Both the position numbers and the translations under genes were made by a program. The notes beneath the pieces are model-generated. The model made no database searches, was not told the DNA's origin, and worked only from the letters and a program-made list of their open reading frames with translations. 64,000 nt of DNA from JBBIGV01 sp037447335 (GTDB taxonomy: Bacteria; Bacteroidota; Ignavibacteria; Ignavibacteriales; Ignavibacteriaceae): the NCBI GenBank assembly GCA_037447335.1, contig JBBIGV010000008.1:14059-78058 (forward strand). Reading direction: 5' to 3'. Shown here piece after piece: positions 16,521 to 23,549 of this stretch (position 1 is its first letter; every line of letters begins with the position of its first letter).

Positions 16521-17743
16521 AGATTGTTTCCCGCAATCCAGCCGGTTGTCCATGCAGCCTGAAAGTTAAATCCACCGGTAAGAGCATCGATATCCAAAAC
16601 TTCGCCGGCAAAATACAATCCTTTAATAATTTTGCTTTCCATAGTTTTGAAATTAACCTCACTTAGTTTTATACCGCCGCATGTAACAAATTCTTCTTTA
16701 AATGTGCTTTTACCGGATATCTTAAACAGACAGTTCTGTAACTGCACCGTAAGAGATTTGATGTTTTCTTTGCTCAATTCTGAAAGTCTGGTTGATGAGG
16801 GAATTGATGATGCAAGAAGAAGATTTTCCCATAATCGTTTTGGAAGTCCAAAGCCAGGGACATTATGAATATGCTGTTTGGGATTTAAAGAAATGATTTC
16901 ATAGGTTTTTTCCTTTAATTCTTCATTTGAAAGATACGGCAGCCAGTTTACGGAAATATCGAAATAATAATTCATATCATTCAATTCGCGTGCGCCGATA
17001 GAAGAAAGTTTTAAAATAACCGGACCGCTCATGCCCCAGTGGGTAATAAGCAGTGAGCCGTCTGATTTGAGTTTGGAGTTGATGATTTTAACAGAACAAT
17101 TATTAACACTAATGCCATGTAAATTTTTAATTCGTTCATCTTTAATATTAAATGTAAACAAGGATGGAACCGGGGTAATGATTGTATGTCCAAGTTTTGC
17201 ACATAACTTCCACATACTTTCATTGCTTCCGCTTGCAATTATAACTTTGTCGGCTTTAAATGTTTTTTGTGAGCAGAAGATTTTCCAAACATCATCATCG
17301 TTTTCGGGTGGGATCAAACTGTTAAAACCGGTTGAGAGAAAAATTTCCACTCCGGCTTTTTGTGCAGAGGTTATTAAGCAGTCAATAATTGTTTGCGAGT
17401 CATCCGTTACAGGAAAAATTCTGCCGTCTTCTTCGGTCTTAAGTTTAACTCCTCTGGATTCAAACCAATTCACAGTGTGTTTGGAATTAAAGCGGGAAAA
17501 CGGTCCAAGCAGTTCTTTCGAACCGCGTGGATAATGTTTAACGAGTTCAGCAGGTTCAGAAACAGCGTTTGTAACATTGCATCTGCCTCCGCCTGATATT
17601 TTTACTTTGCTTAAGAGCCGGGTACTCTTTTCAAGAATTATAACCCTGAATGCCGGATATTTTTCTTTACACGTGATTGCCGAAAAAAATCCTGCTGTTC
17701 CGCCGCCAATCACAACAATTGTTTTTGTTTCTGAAGAAGTCAT
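16517..17743 (-). CDS. HI0933/YhiN-family FAD-dependent oxidoreductase
   Basis: 408 residues. The Rossmann FAD motif VIGGGTAGFFSAI is at 10-22; GGGRCNVTN (50-58) and the C-terminal GGINL-type block, here CGGIKLSEVN with LYFAGEVLDIDALTGGFNFQAAWTTGWIAG, are diagnostic of the HI0933 family. The substrate is unknown; some members are annotated as aminoacetone oxidases on weak grounds. Expected to be a soluble cytoplasmic flavoprotein. It is divergent from the GNAT gene and convergent with hemH, hence probably monocistronic. Confidence 0.9.
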   Translation of the reverse strand: MTSSETKTIVVIGGGTAGFFSAITCKEKYPAFRVIILEKSTRLLSKVKISGGGRCNVTNAVSEPAELVKHYPRGSKELLGPFSRFNSKHTVNWFESRGVKLKTEEDGRIFPVTDDSQTIIDCLITSAQKAGVEIFLSTGFNSLIPPENDDDVWKIFCSQKTFKADKVIIASGSNESMWKLCAKLGHTIITPVPSLFTFNIKDERIKNLHGISVNNCSVKIINSKLKSDGSLLITHWGMSGPVILKLSSIGARELNDMNYYFDISVNWLPYLSNEELKEKTYEIISLNPKQHIHNVPGFGLPKRLWENLLLASSIPSSTRLSELSKENIKSLTVQLQNCLFKISGKSTFKEEFVTCGGIKLSEVNFKTMESKIIKGLYFAGEVLDIDALTGGFNFQAAWTTGWIAGNNL

Positions 17744-17858
17744 TAAATTGTCCCGGCAAATTTGGAATTATATTTCACACATAGAATTATAATTTTAATC
17801 ATAAATTAATAAAAACAAGCCGATACTTATTATTCATAAAAAAATCTGATTACTCAAA

Positions 17859-18443
17859 ATGAGATTACACGATCAAATAATTCTTGAATCAAATCGCATT
17901 TTAATAAGACCTCTTTCAATTAAAGATAAGGAAACGTTGAAAGACATTGCATTTGATCCGGATATATGGAAATATACGCCGAGCCGGATTTCGGATGAAT
18001 CGGATTTAGATAAATATATTGCCAATGCATTGAACGAGCGGGAAAAAGATTTGCGATATTCGTTCTTAATAATTACCAAAGAATTGAACTTTGCTGCCGG
18101 TTCAACGAGTTATGGAAATATTTCTTTCAAAGACAAAAGAATCGAAATAGGATGGAGCTGGCTTGGAAAAAACTACCGCGGCAGCGGAATAAATGAACAT
18201 TGTAAATTTCTTCTTATGGAATATGCATTCGAAAGACTTGGATTTGTTAGAGTTGAATTTAAGACAGATGTGCTGAATATTGCAGCAAGAAAAGCGCTGC
18301 TTAAAATCGGCGCGGTTGAAGAGGGTGTGCTTCGCTCTCACACCCTTATGAATGACGGGCGGAGAAGGGATACTATTTACTACAGTGTGCTCGCAAATGA
18401 ATGGCAATCAGCAAAAGAAAAACTGCTGCTTAAAATAAAATAG
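17859..18443 (+). CDS. GNAT N-acetyltransferase, RimJ/RimL type
   Basis: 194 residues. ESNRILIRPLSIKD is the usual RimJ/RimL-like N-terminus; IGWSWLGKNYRGSGIN carries the acetyl-CoA-binding (R/Q)xxGxG/A region, and FVRVEFKTDVLNIAARKALLKIGAVEEGVLR the late strand and helix. Such enzymes acetylate amino groups of proteins or small molecules; the target cannot be read from the sequence. It precedes the dCMP deaminase gene by 33 nt on the same strand and may be co-transcribed with it. Confidence 0.88.
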   Translation: MRLHDQIILESNRILIRPLSIKDKETLKDIAFDPDIWKYTPSRISDESDLDKYIANALNEREKDLRYSFLIITKELNFAAGSTSYGNISFKDKRIEIGWSWLGKNYRGSGINEHCKFLLMEYAFERLGFVRVEFKTDVLNIAARKALLKIGAVEEGVLRSHTLMNDGRRRDTIYYSVLANEWQSAKEKLLLKIK

Positions 18444-18476
18444 ACTTTATTTCTTGTTAAAAAAGGAAAGTATCAG

Positions 18477-18977
18477 ATGAGCAATTCCAATAAACGACCG
18501 TCCTGGGATGAGTATTTTTTGAAGCTTGCAATGCTCGCATCGGAAAGAGCCACCTGCCCGCGAATGCACTGCGGCTGCGTGCTCGTAAAAGACAGATTTG
18601 TGCTGGCTACAGGTTATAACGGTTCATTGCCCGGGCAGCCGCACTGTGATGATGCCGGATGCCTTGTGGTTGATAATCACTGTGTAAGAACTAATCACGC
18701 AGAGATTAATGCACTTACTCAGGCAGCTACACACGGCGTAAATCTTAAAGGCGCAACAGCTTACATTACGAATATGTCGTGCACCACTTGTGCTAAAGCG
18801 CTTATCGCAGCAGGAATTATCAGAGTTGTTGTGTTTTCAGATTTTCACGATACGCTCGCTGTTAAATTTTATACTGATTCGGGAGTTGAAATAGTAAAGC
18901 TGCCAATGCCCGATAAAGAAATTAAATATGAACTGGAAAAATATTCTTCCGCAAAGAAGACGGAACGATCACTTTAG
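18477..18977 (+). CDS. Deoxycytidylate deaminase (ComEB-like)
   Basis: 166 residues. The zinc cytidine/deoxycytidylate deaminase core is complete: HAE at 74-76 (zinc His and proton-shuttle Glu), and SCTTC with the two zinc cysteines (C102, C105). The family-specific ATCPRMHCGCVLVKD and GYNGSLPGQPHCDD..C segments bring further Cys/His residues typical of dCMP deaminases. It converts dCMP to dUMP for dTTP synthesis. It lies 33 nt after the acetyltransferase gene with an AAGGAAAG ribosome-binding site. Confidence 0.93.
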   Translation: MSNSNKRPSWDEYFLKLAMLASERATCPRMHCGCVLVKDRFVLATGYNGSLPGQPHCDDAGCLVVDNHCVRTNHAEINALTQAATHGVNLKGATAYITNMSCTTCAKALIAAGIIRVVVFSDFHDTLAVKFYTDSGVEIVKLPMPDKEIKYELEKYSSAKKTERSL

Positions 18978-18998
18978 TCAAACTAAAATCAAACAGCA

Positions 18999-19124
18999 AT
19001 GGAAACTTATTCTACATGGTGCAGACCTTTTGAACTTCAGAAATATTATTCATTGATAATAGAAACCGGCGGGTTGTATGTAAAAGATAAAATGATAAAG
19101 TTTAACCATCTGATGAGCAATTGA
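18999..19124 (+). CDS. Small ORF upstream of the transporter (41 residues)
   Basis: ATG at 18999 opens METYSTWCRPFELQKYYSLII and reads to a TGA at 19122-19124. The transporter's TTG start overlaps this stop as TTGA, so if translated it would couple transporter expression. No family recognised and no strong Shine-Dalgarno; it could be a leader peptide or chance. Confidence 0.3.
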   Translation: METYSTWCRPFELQKYYSLIIETGGLYVKDKMIKFNHLMSN

Positions 19125-20026
19125 AACAAACTATTTTATCTTACTGGAAACCGGCTGCAGCAATCACCTTTTGGGGTGCGTCATTCATCGCTACCAAAAT
19201 CGTGCTTGATGAGACAATCCCTCTTGTAATTATTGAATTAAGATTATTACTTGCTGTAATTTTACTGGCGTTCATTGCAATCTGGGGCAGAAGAGATTTT
19301 TCAATTTCTTTTAAGAACCACGGCGGTATACTAATTCTTGCTTTGATAGCCTGCTTTCACCTGTGGATACAGGTAACCGGCATGCAATTCACAACAGCAT
19401 CTAATACAGGCTGGATCATTGGTGTAACCCCGGTCTTTATGACGGTTCTCGGATTTCTGTTCTTTAAAGAGAGAGCAACATTACTAAAGTTGACAGGAAT
19501 AGTAACAGCATTTACAGGCTTGCTTTTACTGATAAGCAATGGTGATCTGAGTTCAATTGATCTGCTTTCAAACAAAGGAGATTTTCTTGTTCTTGGCAGC
19601 GCTTTTACCTGGGCGGTTTATTCAGCCATGAATAAGAAGATCAGCCTGAGCTATCCGCCGCTAATGACAATATTATATCTATTCATCATCATGTTAATCA
19701 TTTTACTGCCTTTTGTTATAAGTACCGGCAGAGTAACGGACGTATTCGGATTATCTTTAAAAAGCTGGATATCAATATTTTTCTTAGGGTTCATTTGTTC
19801 AGGAATATCTTATGTATTGTGGGCACAATCGTTAAAAGAAATGGATTCAACGCGGGTTGGCGCCTTTCTGTACTTTGAGCCGTTTGTTACTGTGTTTACC
19901 GCGTGGATTTTTTTGAGTGAGGAAATTACTTTATTGATGATGATTAGCGGGATGGTAATTACTTCCGGGGTTATCCTCGTAAATATTACCCCGCGTTCAT
20001 TCAAAAATTTGTTGAGGAGGCGATAG
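19121..20026 (+). CDS. EamA-family drug/metabolite transporter
   Basis: 301 residues, about ten transmembrane helices in two homologous EamA halves. The first half starts AAITFWGASFIATKIVL and the second around FLVLGSAFTWAVYSAMNKK; the end ITPRSFKNLLRRR is cytoplasmic and basic. DMT-superfamily members export metabolites or amino acids across the inner membrane; the substrate is not predictable. The start is a TTG at 19121; no ATG in frame gives a better N-terminus. Confidence 0.9.
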   Translation: MKQTILSYWKPAAAITFWGASFIATKIVLDETIPLVIIELRLLLAVILLAFIAIWGRRDFSISFKNHGGILILALIACFHLWIQVTGMQFTTASNTGWIIGVTPVFMTVLGFLFFKERATLLKLTGIVTAFTGLLLLISNGDLSSIDLLSNKGDFLVLGSAFTWAVYSAMNKKISLSYPPLMTILYLFIIMLIILLPFVISTGRVTDVFGLSLKSWISIFFLGFICSGISYVLWAQSLKEMDSTRVGAFLYFEPFVTVFTAWIFLSEEITLLMMISGMVITSGVILVNITPRSFKNLLRRR

Positions 20027-20170
20027 AATTCTATATTAAACATCCTTTCTCTTACGAAACCATCAAAAAATTTTAATTGCCTTTTAGCAAAATAGTGCTT
20101 ACCTTTACCGCTGTATATCTTCACTTTCCGGTTAAATAAATAATTCCTGCCACAAATATCGGAGGCATTC

Positions 20171-20599
20171 ATGAACCGTAAGAAACTGGTCATTACCGTA
20201 ATTGTTGTTTTTGTTCTGCTTGAACTTACAAATTTCCTCATCCACAATGTTCTTCTTTTGGACACATATATGATGGAAGAACACAAAACCACATTCCGTA
20301 CCCCGGAAGAATTTGGTTCTCTGATGTGGATTTCATTCCTGATGGATTTAGTCTGGTCGTTCTTCTTCGTATTTTTCTTTGTAAAAGGTTATGAAGATAA
20401 GGGAATAATGGAAGGAGTAAGATTTGGAATATACATAGGATTATTTTACTCAATGATAATGGCATACAAAAGCTATGTATTTGCTCCGATCGTTTACTCA
20501 CTCGCATTTCAATGGTTTATTTATGGTTTAATACAGTGCGTAATTCTTGGAATTGTTACAGCGCTTGTTTATAAGCCCAAAACAGAACCTGCTGCTTAA
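20171..20599 (+). CDS. Small conserved-looking integral membrane protein
   Basis: 142 residues, four hydrophobic helices: LVITVIVVFVLLELTNFLI (6-24), LMWISFLMDLVWSFFFVFFF (51-70), FGIYIGLFYSMIMA and FIYGLIQCVILGIVTALV. The loop after helix 1 has a charged stretch (MMEEHKTTFRTPEEFG). A good Shine-Dalgarno (GGAGG) precedes the ATG. No family confidently recognised. A long hairpin follows its stop. Confidence 0.75.
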   Translation: MNRKKLVITVIVVFVLLELTNFLIHNVLLLDTYMMEEHKTTFRTPEEFGSLMWISFLMDLVWSFFFVFFFVKGYEDKGIMEGVRFGIYIGLFYSMIMAYKSYVFAPIVYSLAFQWFIYGLIQCVILGIVTALVYKPKTEPAA

Positions 20600-20622
20600 T
20601 ATTCAAGATATTTTTAATTGAT

Positions 20623-20693
20623 GAGGCTGAAAACCGGAGGCAAGTTTTGCAGCCATTAACAAAAAACGCTTTATCCGGATTTGTTTCAGCCTC
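20623..20693 (+). terminator. Extended hairpin after the membrane-protein gene
   Basis: GAGGCTGAAA (20623-20632) pairs perfectly with TTTCAGCCTC (20684-20693). Inside it ACCGGA faces TCCGGA, and a further small GCAA/TTGC hairpin sits within. Only a weak pyrimidine tail (TCTTTCC) follows, so it may be a terminator, an mRNA 3'-end stabiliser or a structured RNA. Confidence 0.45.
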
Positions 20694-20785
20694 TCTTTCC
20701 TGTTTAAGCGGTTAAACAATTTACACTCCGGTTAAAATAAGCCATTCATTTGGTAGAACTGCTACAGATTAAAGTTGCCTTATGG

Positions 20786-20815
20786 TGCCTGATATTCCGG
20801 TTTTTCAGGCATTTA
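20786..20815 (+). terminator. Rho-independent terminator ahead of rpmH
   Basis: TGCCTGA (20786-20792) pairs with TCAGGCA (20805-20811), 12-nt loop, then TTTATT. It isolates the rpmH promoter from upstream transcription. Confidence 0.55.
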
Positions 20816-20820
20816 TTAGC

Positions 20821-20851
20821 TTGTTTGTTAGGGCAGCAAATATTAATTTTG
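20821..20851 (+). promoter_or_regulatory. rpmH operon promoter, Bacteroidota type
   Basis: TTG at 20821-20823, exactly 20 nt, then TAATTTTG at 20844-20851 (exact TAnnTTTG). The rpmH ATG is 24 nt further on, after ATGGAGAAATA. Confidence 0.6.
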
Positions 20852-20874
20852 TAAACTTTAATAATGGAGAAATA

Positions 20875-21018
20875 ATGAAAAGAACATATCAACCGAGTAA
20901 CCGGAAGAGAAAAAACAAGCATGGTTTCAGAGAAAGAATGAAAACCAGGAACGGCAGGCGGGTTTTAGCCAGCAGAAGGGCAAAAGGAAGAAAAAAACTA
21001 ACAGTTAGTGACGAGTAA
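20875..21018 (+). CDS. rpmH: 50S ribosomal protein L34
   Basis: 47 residues, [20 protein letters not shown] to KLTVSDE; the universal L34 pattern with HGFR.RM.T..GR.VL..RRAKGR. Binds 23S rRNA in the large subunit. The start is the ATG at 20875 after GGAG; the longer reading frame upstream runs back through the promoter and is not coding. It heads rpmH-rnpA-yidD-yidC, the conserved cluster usually found near the replication origin. Confidence 0.97.
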   Translation: MKRTYQPSNRKRKNKHGFRERMKTRNGRRVLASRRAKGRKKLTVSDE

Positions 21019-21026
21019 CTAAGGCT

Positions 21027-21425
21027 TTGAAGCAGTTCAGCCTGCACCGTAAAGAAAGAATCACAAATAAAAAACAGTTTGATGAAATATATGCTTCAGG
21101 TAAAACGGTTTATTCGTCTGACCGGAGGCTTAAAGCTGTTTATCATATTTCAGAAGAAGTTGAAAATCCAGGCGTTAAAATGGCAGTTGCTGTATCCAGA
21201 AAAGCAGGTAAAGCTTTTTGGAGAAACAGAATAAAAAGACTTATCAAAGAAGCCTTCAGGCTTAATAAAGAAATTCTTAAAAGCCCCTGCATAGAAAACC
21301 AAACCCTGATTCTTGTCGTTTTTGCCGCTAATTCTTTAAATCAAAAAAAGAACAGAAAAATTAACCTTAACTTAATAACTACGCCGGTTGTTGATCTTCT
21401 GAATAAGCTTAGGAAAAAAATATAG
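21027..21425 (+). CDS. rnpA: Ribonuclease P protein component
   Basis: 132 residues from a TTG at 21027. FSLHRKERITNKKQFDEIYASGK is the family start; MAVAVSRKAGKAFWRNRIKRLIKEAFR is the RNR-type signature helix that contacts RNase P RNA. It is the protein cofactor for 5' maturation of tRNAs. It begins 8 nt after rpmH and abuts yidD. The tail after about residue 115 (NRKINLNLITTPVVDLLNKL) is normal for FCB-group members. Confidence 0.93.
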   Translation: MKQFSLHRKERITNKKQFDEIYASGKTVYSSDRRLKAVYHISEEVENPGVKMAVAVSRKAGKAFWRNRIKRLIKEAFRLNKEILKSPCIENQTLILVVFAANSLNQKKNRKINLNLITTPVVDLLNKLRKKI

Positions 21426-21635
21426 ATGAAAAGGCTATTCATAATATTAATTAAGAGTTACCGGAAAATTATTTCGCCCCTCTTGCCGCCATCATGCAGG
21501 TTTTATCCTACTTGTTCTGAATATGGGCTCGAAGCAATTAATAAATACGGTGTTGTTCAGGGAAGCATTAAAACCGCCTGGCGGATCTTAAGATGCAATC
21601 CCTTCAGCAAAGGCGGGTATGACCCCGTAAATTAA
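21426..21635 (+). CDS. yidD: Membrane protein insertion efficiency factor YidD
   Basis: 69 residues. [23 protein letters not shown] and [17 protein letters not shown] are the fixed family motifs, with conserved Cys residues. A peripheral membrane protein that assists YidC-dependent insertion. It directly follows rnpA and precedes yidC by 11 nt. Confidence 0.96.
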   Translation: MKRLFIILIKSYRKIISPLLPPSCRFYPTCSEYGLEAINKYGVVQGSIKTAWRILRCNPFSKGGYDPVN

Positions 21636-21646
21636 CGGAAGTAACA

Positions 21647-23509
21647 ATGGACAGACAAACTACTTTAGCATTTATTTTAATAGGCGCAATTCTCATTTTC
21701 TGGCTGTATATGAACTCTCCTTCTCCCGAGGAAATACAGGAAAGACAAGAAGAGGAAAAAAAAGAACAGGTTGAAACACCATCGGCTATAACAGATGAAC
21801 CAGTAACGGAAACTCAGCCGGTTCAAACCGATACAGAACCGGAAGAACAGCTTGGGCAATTCTTTACAGCAATAACCGAACAGGAAGGTGTGATTACTGT
21901 TGAAACAGATGAGTCAGTAATTGAATTAACTACCAGGGGCGGAAGCATAAAAAAATATTTTCTTAAAAAATTCAACAATTGGTACTCTGCCGGTTCAGAT
22001 AATGATAATGTATATAAAACAGGAGTGCAATTAGTTAATCATTGGCTGGGCGGAGGCCCGCATCTTTACTTTGTTACCACCGACGGGAAAGCGATAAATA
22101 CGGACGACCTTAATTTTTCTACCGAAACACCTGAGCGACGCCACGCTCTCTCCGGCGATGATTCATTGCAAATAGTTTTCCGCTACGATGTTGATGATTC
22201 AAGGTATATTCAAAAATCCCTTACCTTTTTCGGTGATAAATATCATGCCCGCTCAGAAATTGAACTGGTCAGGCTTAACAATGTTATCTCTAATAATGCT
22301 TTCGATCTTATCTGGGCTAACGGGATAAATTTTGTTGAAGAAAATTCGGTTGACGAAGCCAACTACTCAAATGCAAGCGCTTATTACGGCGATGAGCAGG
22401 TAATTGTTGATGCTTCTGATGTTGGGAAAGAAATAAGCGAAGACTTTACCGGCAAAATAGATTGGATCGGCGTAAGAAATAAGTACTTTGCTGTAATAAT
22501 GGTGCCGGATAATCCATCCGTTCTCGAAGGCGGGTATATCCGCGGCAACAGAGAAATAAAAAACGGAATCGATATCCGGGAATTTTACAGCATAAACCTT
22601 ACCTACCCTTTTAAAAACACTGATTATGAAAAGCATACTTTTAACGTTTATATTGGTCCGGTTGACTATGATATTCTTAAACAATACGGAAGCAAGCTTG
22701 AAGCTATTGTTGACTTCGGAAGTTTCTTTGGATTGCGGTTTATAGTAAGACCAATTGCCGAGTACCTGCTTCTGCCACTCTTTACATTTTTGCATTCATT
22801 CATCCCGAATTATGGATTAGTAATCATCATCTTCTCATTAATTATTAAGATAGTACTTCATCCGCTTACAAAATCAAGTCTCTATTCGATGAAGAAGATG
22901 CAGATGCTTCAACCTAAAATAACAGAGCTGAAGGAAAAGTTTAAAGATGACCCGCAGAAGATGAATAAGGAAACGATGAAGCTGTACTCAACTTACGGTG
23001 TAAATCCTATGGGCGGATGCTTACCATTGTTGATGCAAATGCCGATATTCATTGCCCTCTGGGGGCTGTTCCAGGTCGCTATTGATCTGAGGCAGCAGCC
23101 GTTCATATTCTGGATACAGGATTTGTCAAGACCTGATCTTATTGCACAGCTTCCATTCCGGCTTCCGATTTTTAATATAGATCAGATTAGCGGACTGGCG
23201 CTGCTTATGGGTATAACTACCTTTATACAGCAGAAGATGAGCATTAAGGACCCTAAGCAGCAAATGCTTGTTTATATCATGCCGGTCATGCTTACCATTT
23301 TGTTTATGAGCTTTCCATCCGGATTAAATCTTTATTATTTTATGTTCAACCTGCTATCCATTGCACAGCAATATTACATTAATCATAAACATGACGGAAT
23401 GGTTCTCGAACCGGTTAAGAATCCTAAAAAGAAGCAGGGATTTATGGCGCGAATGATGGAAGCAGCCGAACAAAGAGCAAAAGCACAGCAGCAGCGTAAA
23501 AAGAAATAA
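21647..23509 (+). CDS. yidC: Membrane protein insertase YidC
   Basis: 620 residues, the Gram-negative form. TM1 is at 8-23 (LAFILIGAILIFWLYM), followed by an acidic linker rich in Glu/Gln/Thr and a periplasmic domain to about 350. The conserved insertase core begins at LRFIVRPIAEYLLLPLFTFLHSFIPNYGLVIIIFS and includes MQPKITELKEKFKDDPQKMN-type coiled region and GGCLPLLMQMPIFIALW. The C-terminus is Lys/Gln-rich, suited to ribosome contact. Inserts inner-membrane proteins alone or with Sec. Last gene of the rpmH cluster; the patatin gene follows after 40 nt. Confidence 0.96.
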   Translation: MDRQTTLAFILIGAILIFWLYMNSPSPEEIQERQEEEKKEQVETPSAITDEPVTETQPVQTDTEPEEQLGQFFTAITEQEGVITVETDESVIELTTRGGSIKKYFLKKFNNWYSAGSDNDNVYKTGVQLVNHWLGGGPHLYFVTTDGKAINTDDLNFSTETPERRHALSGDDSLQIVFRYDVDDSRYIQKSLTFFGDKYHARSEIELVRLNNVISNNAFDLIWANGINFVEENSVDEANYSNASAYYGDEQVIVDASDVGKEISEDFTGKIDWIGVRNKYFAVIMVPDNPSVLEGGYIRGNREIKNGIDIREFYSINLTYPFKNTDYEKHTFNVYIGPVDYDILKQYGSKLEAIVDFGSFFGLRFIVRPIAEYLLLPLFTFLHSFIPNYGLVIIIFSLIIKIVLHPLTKSSLYSMKKMQMLQPKITELKEKFKDDPQKMNKETMKLYSTYGVNPMGGCLPLLMQMPIFIALWGLFQVAIDLRQQPFIFWIQDLSRPDLIAQLPFRLPIFNIDQISGLALLMGITTFIQQKMSIKDPKQQMLVYIMPVMLTILFMSFPSGLNLYYFMFNLLSIAQQYYINHKHDGMVLEPVKNPKKKQGFMARMMEAAEQRAKAQQQRKKK

Positions 23510-23549
23510 ATTAAGCAGAAGTTTTTTCTTTCTTCTGCGGAGATTATAA

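Noticed and set aside
20238..20246. TCATCCACA, one mismatch from a DnaA box
   Set aside because: Single site inside a coding sequence; no cluster and no A+T-rich unwinding region.
22367..22795. 142-residue antisense ORF inside yidC
   Set aside because: Lies wholly within a certain gene and has no family.
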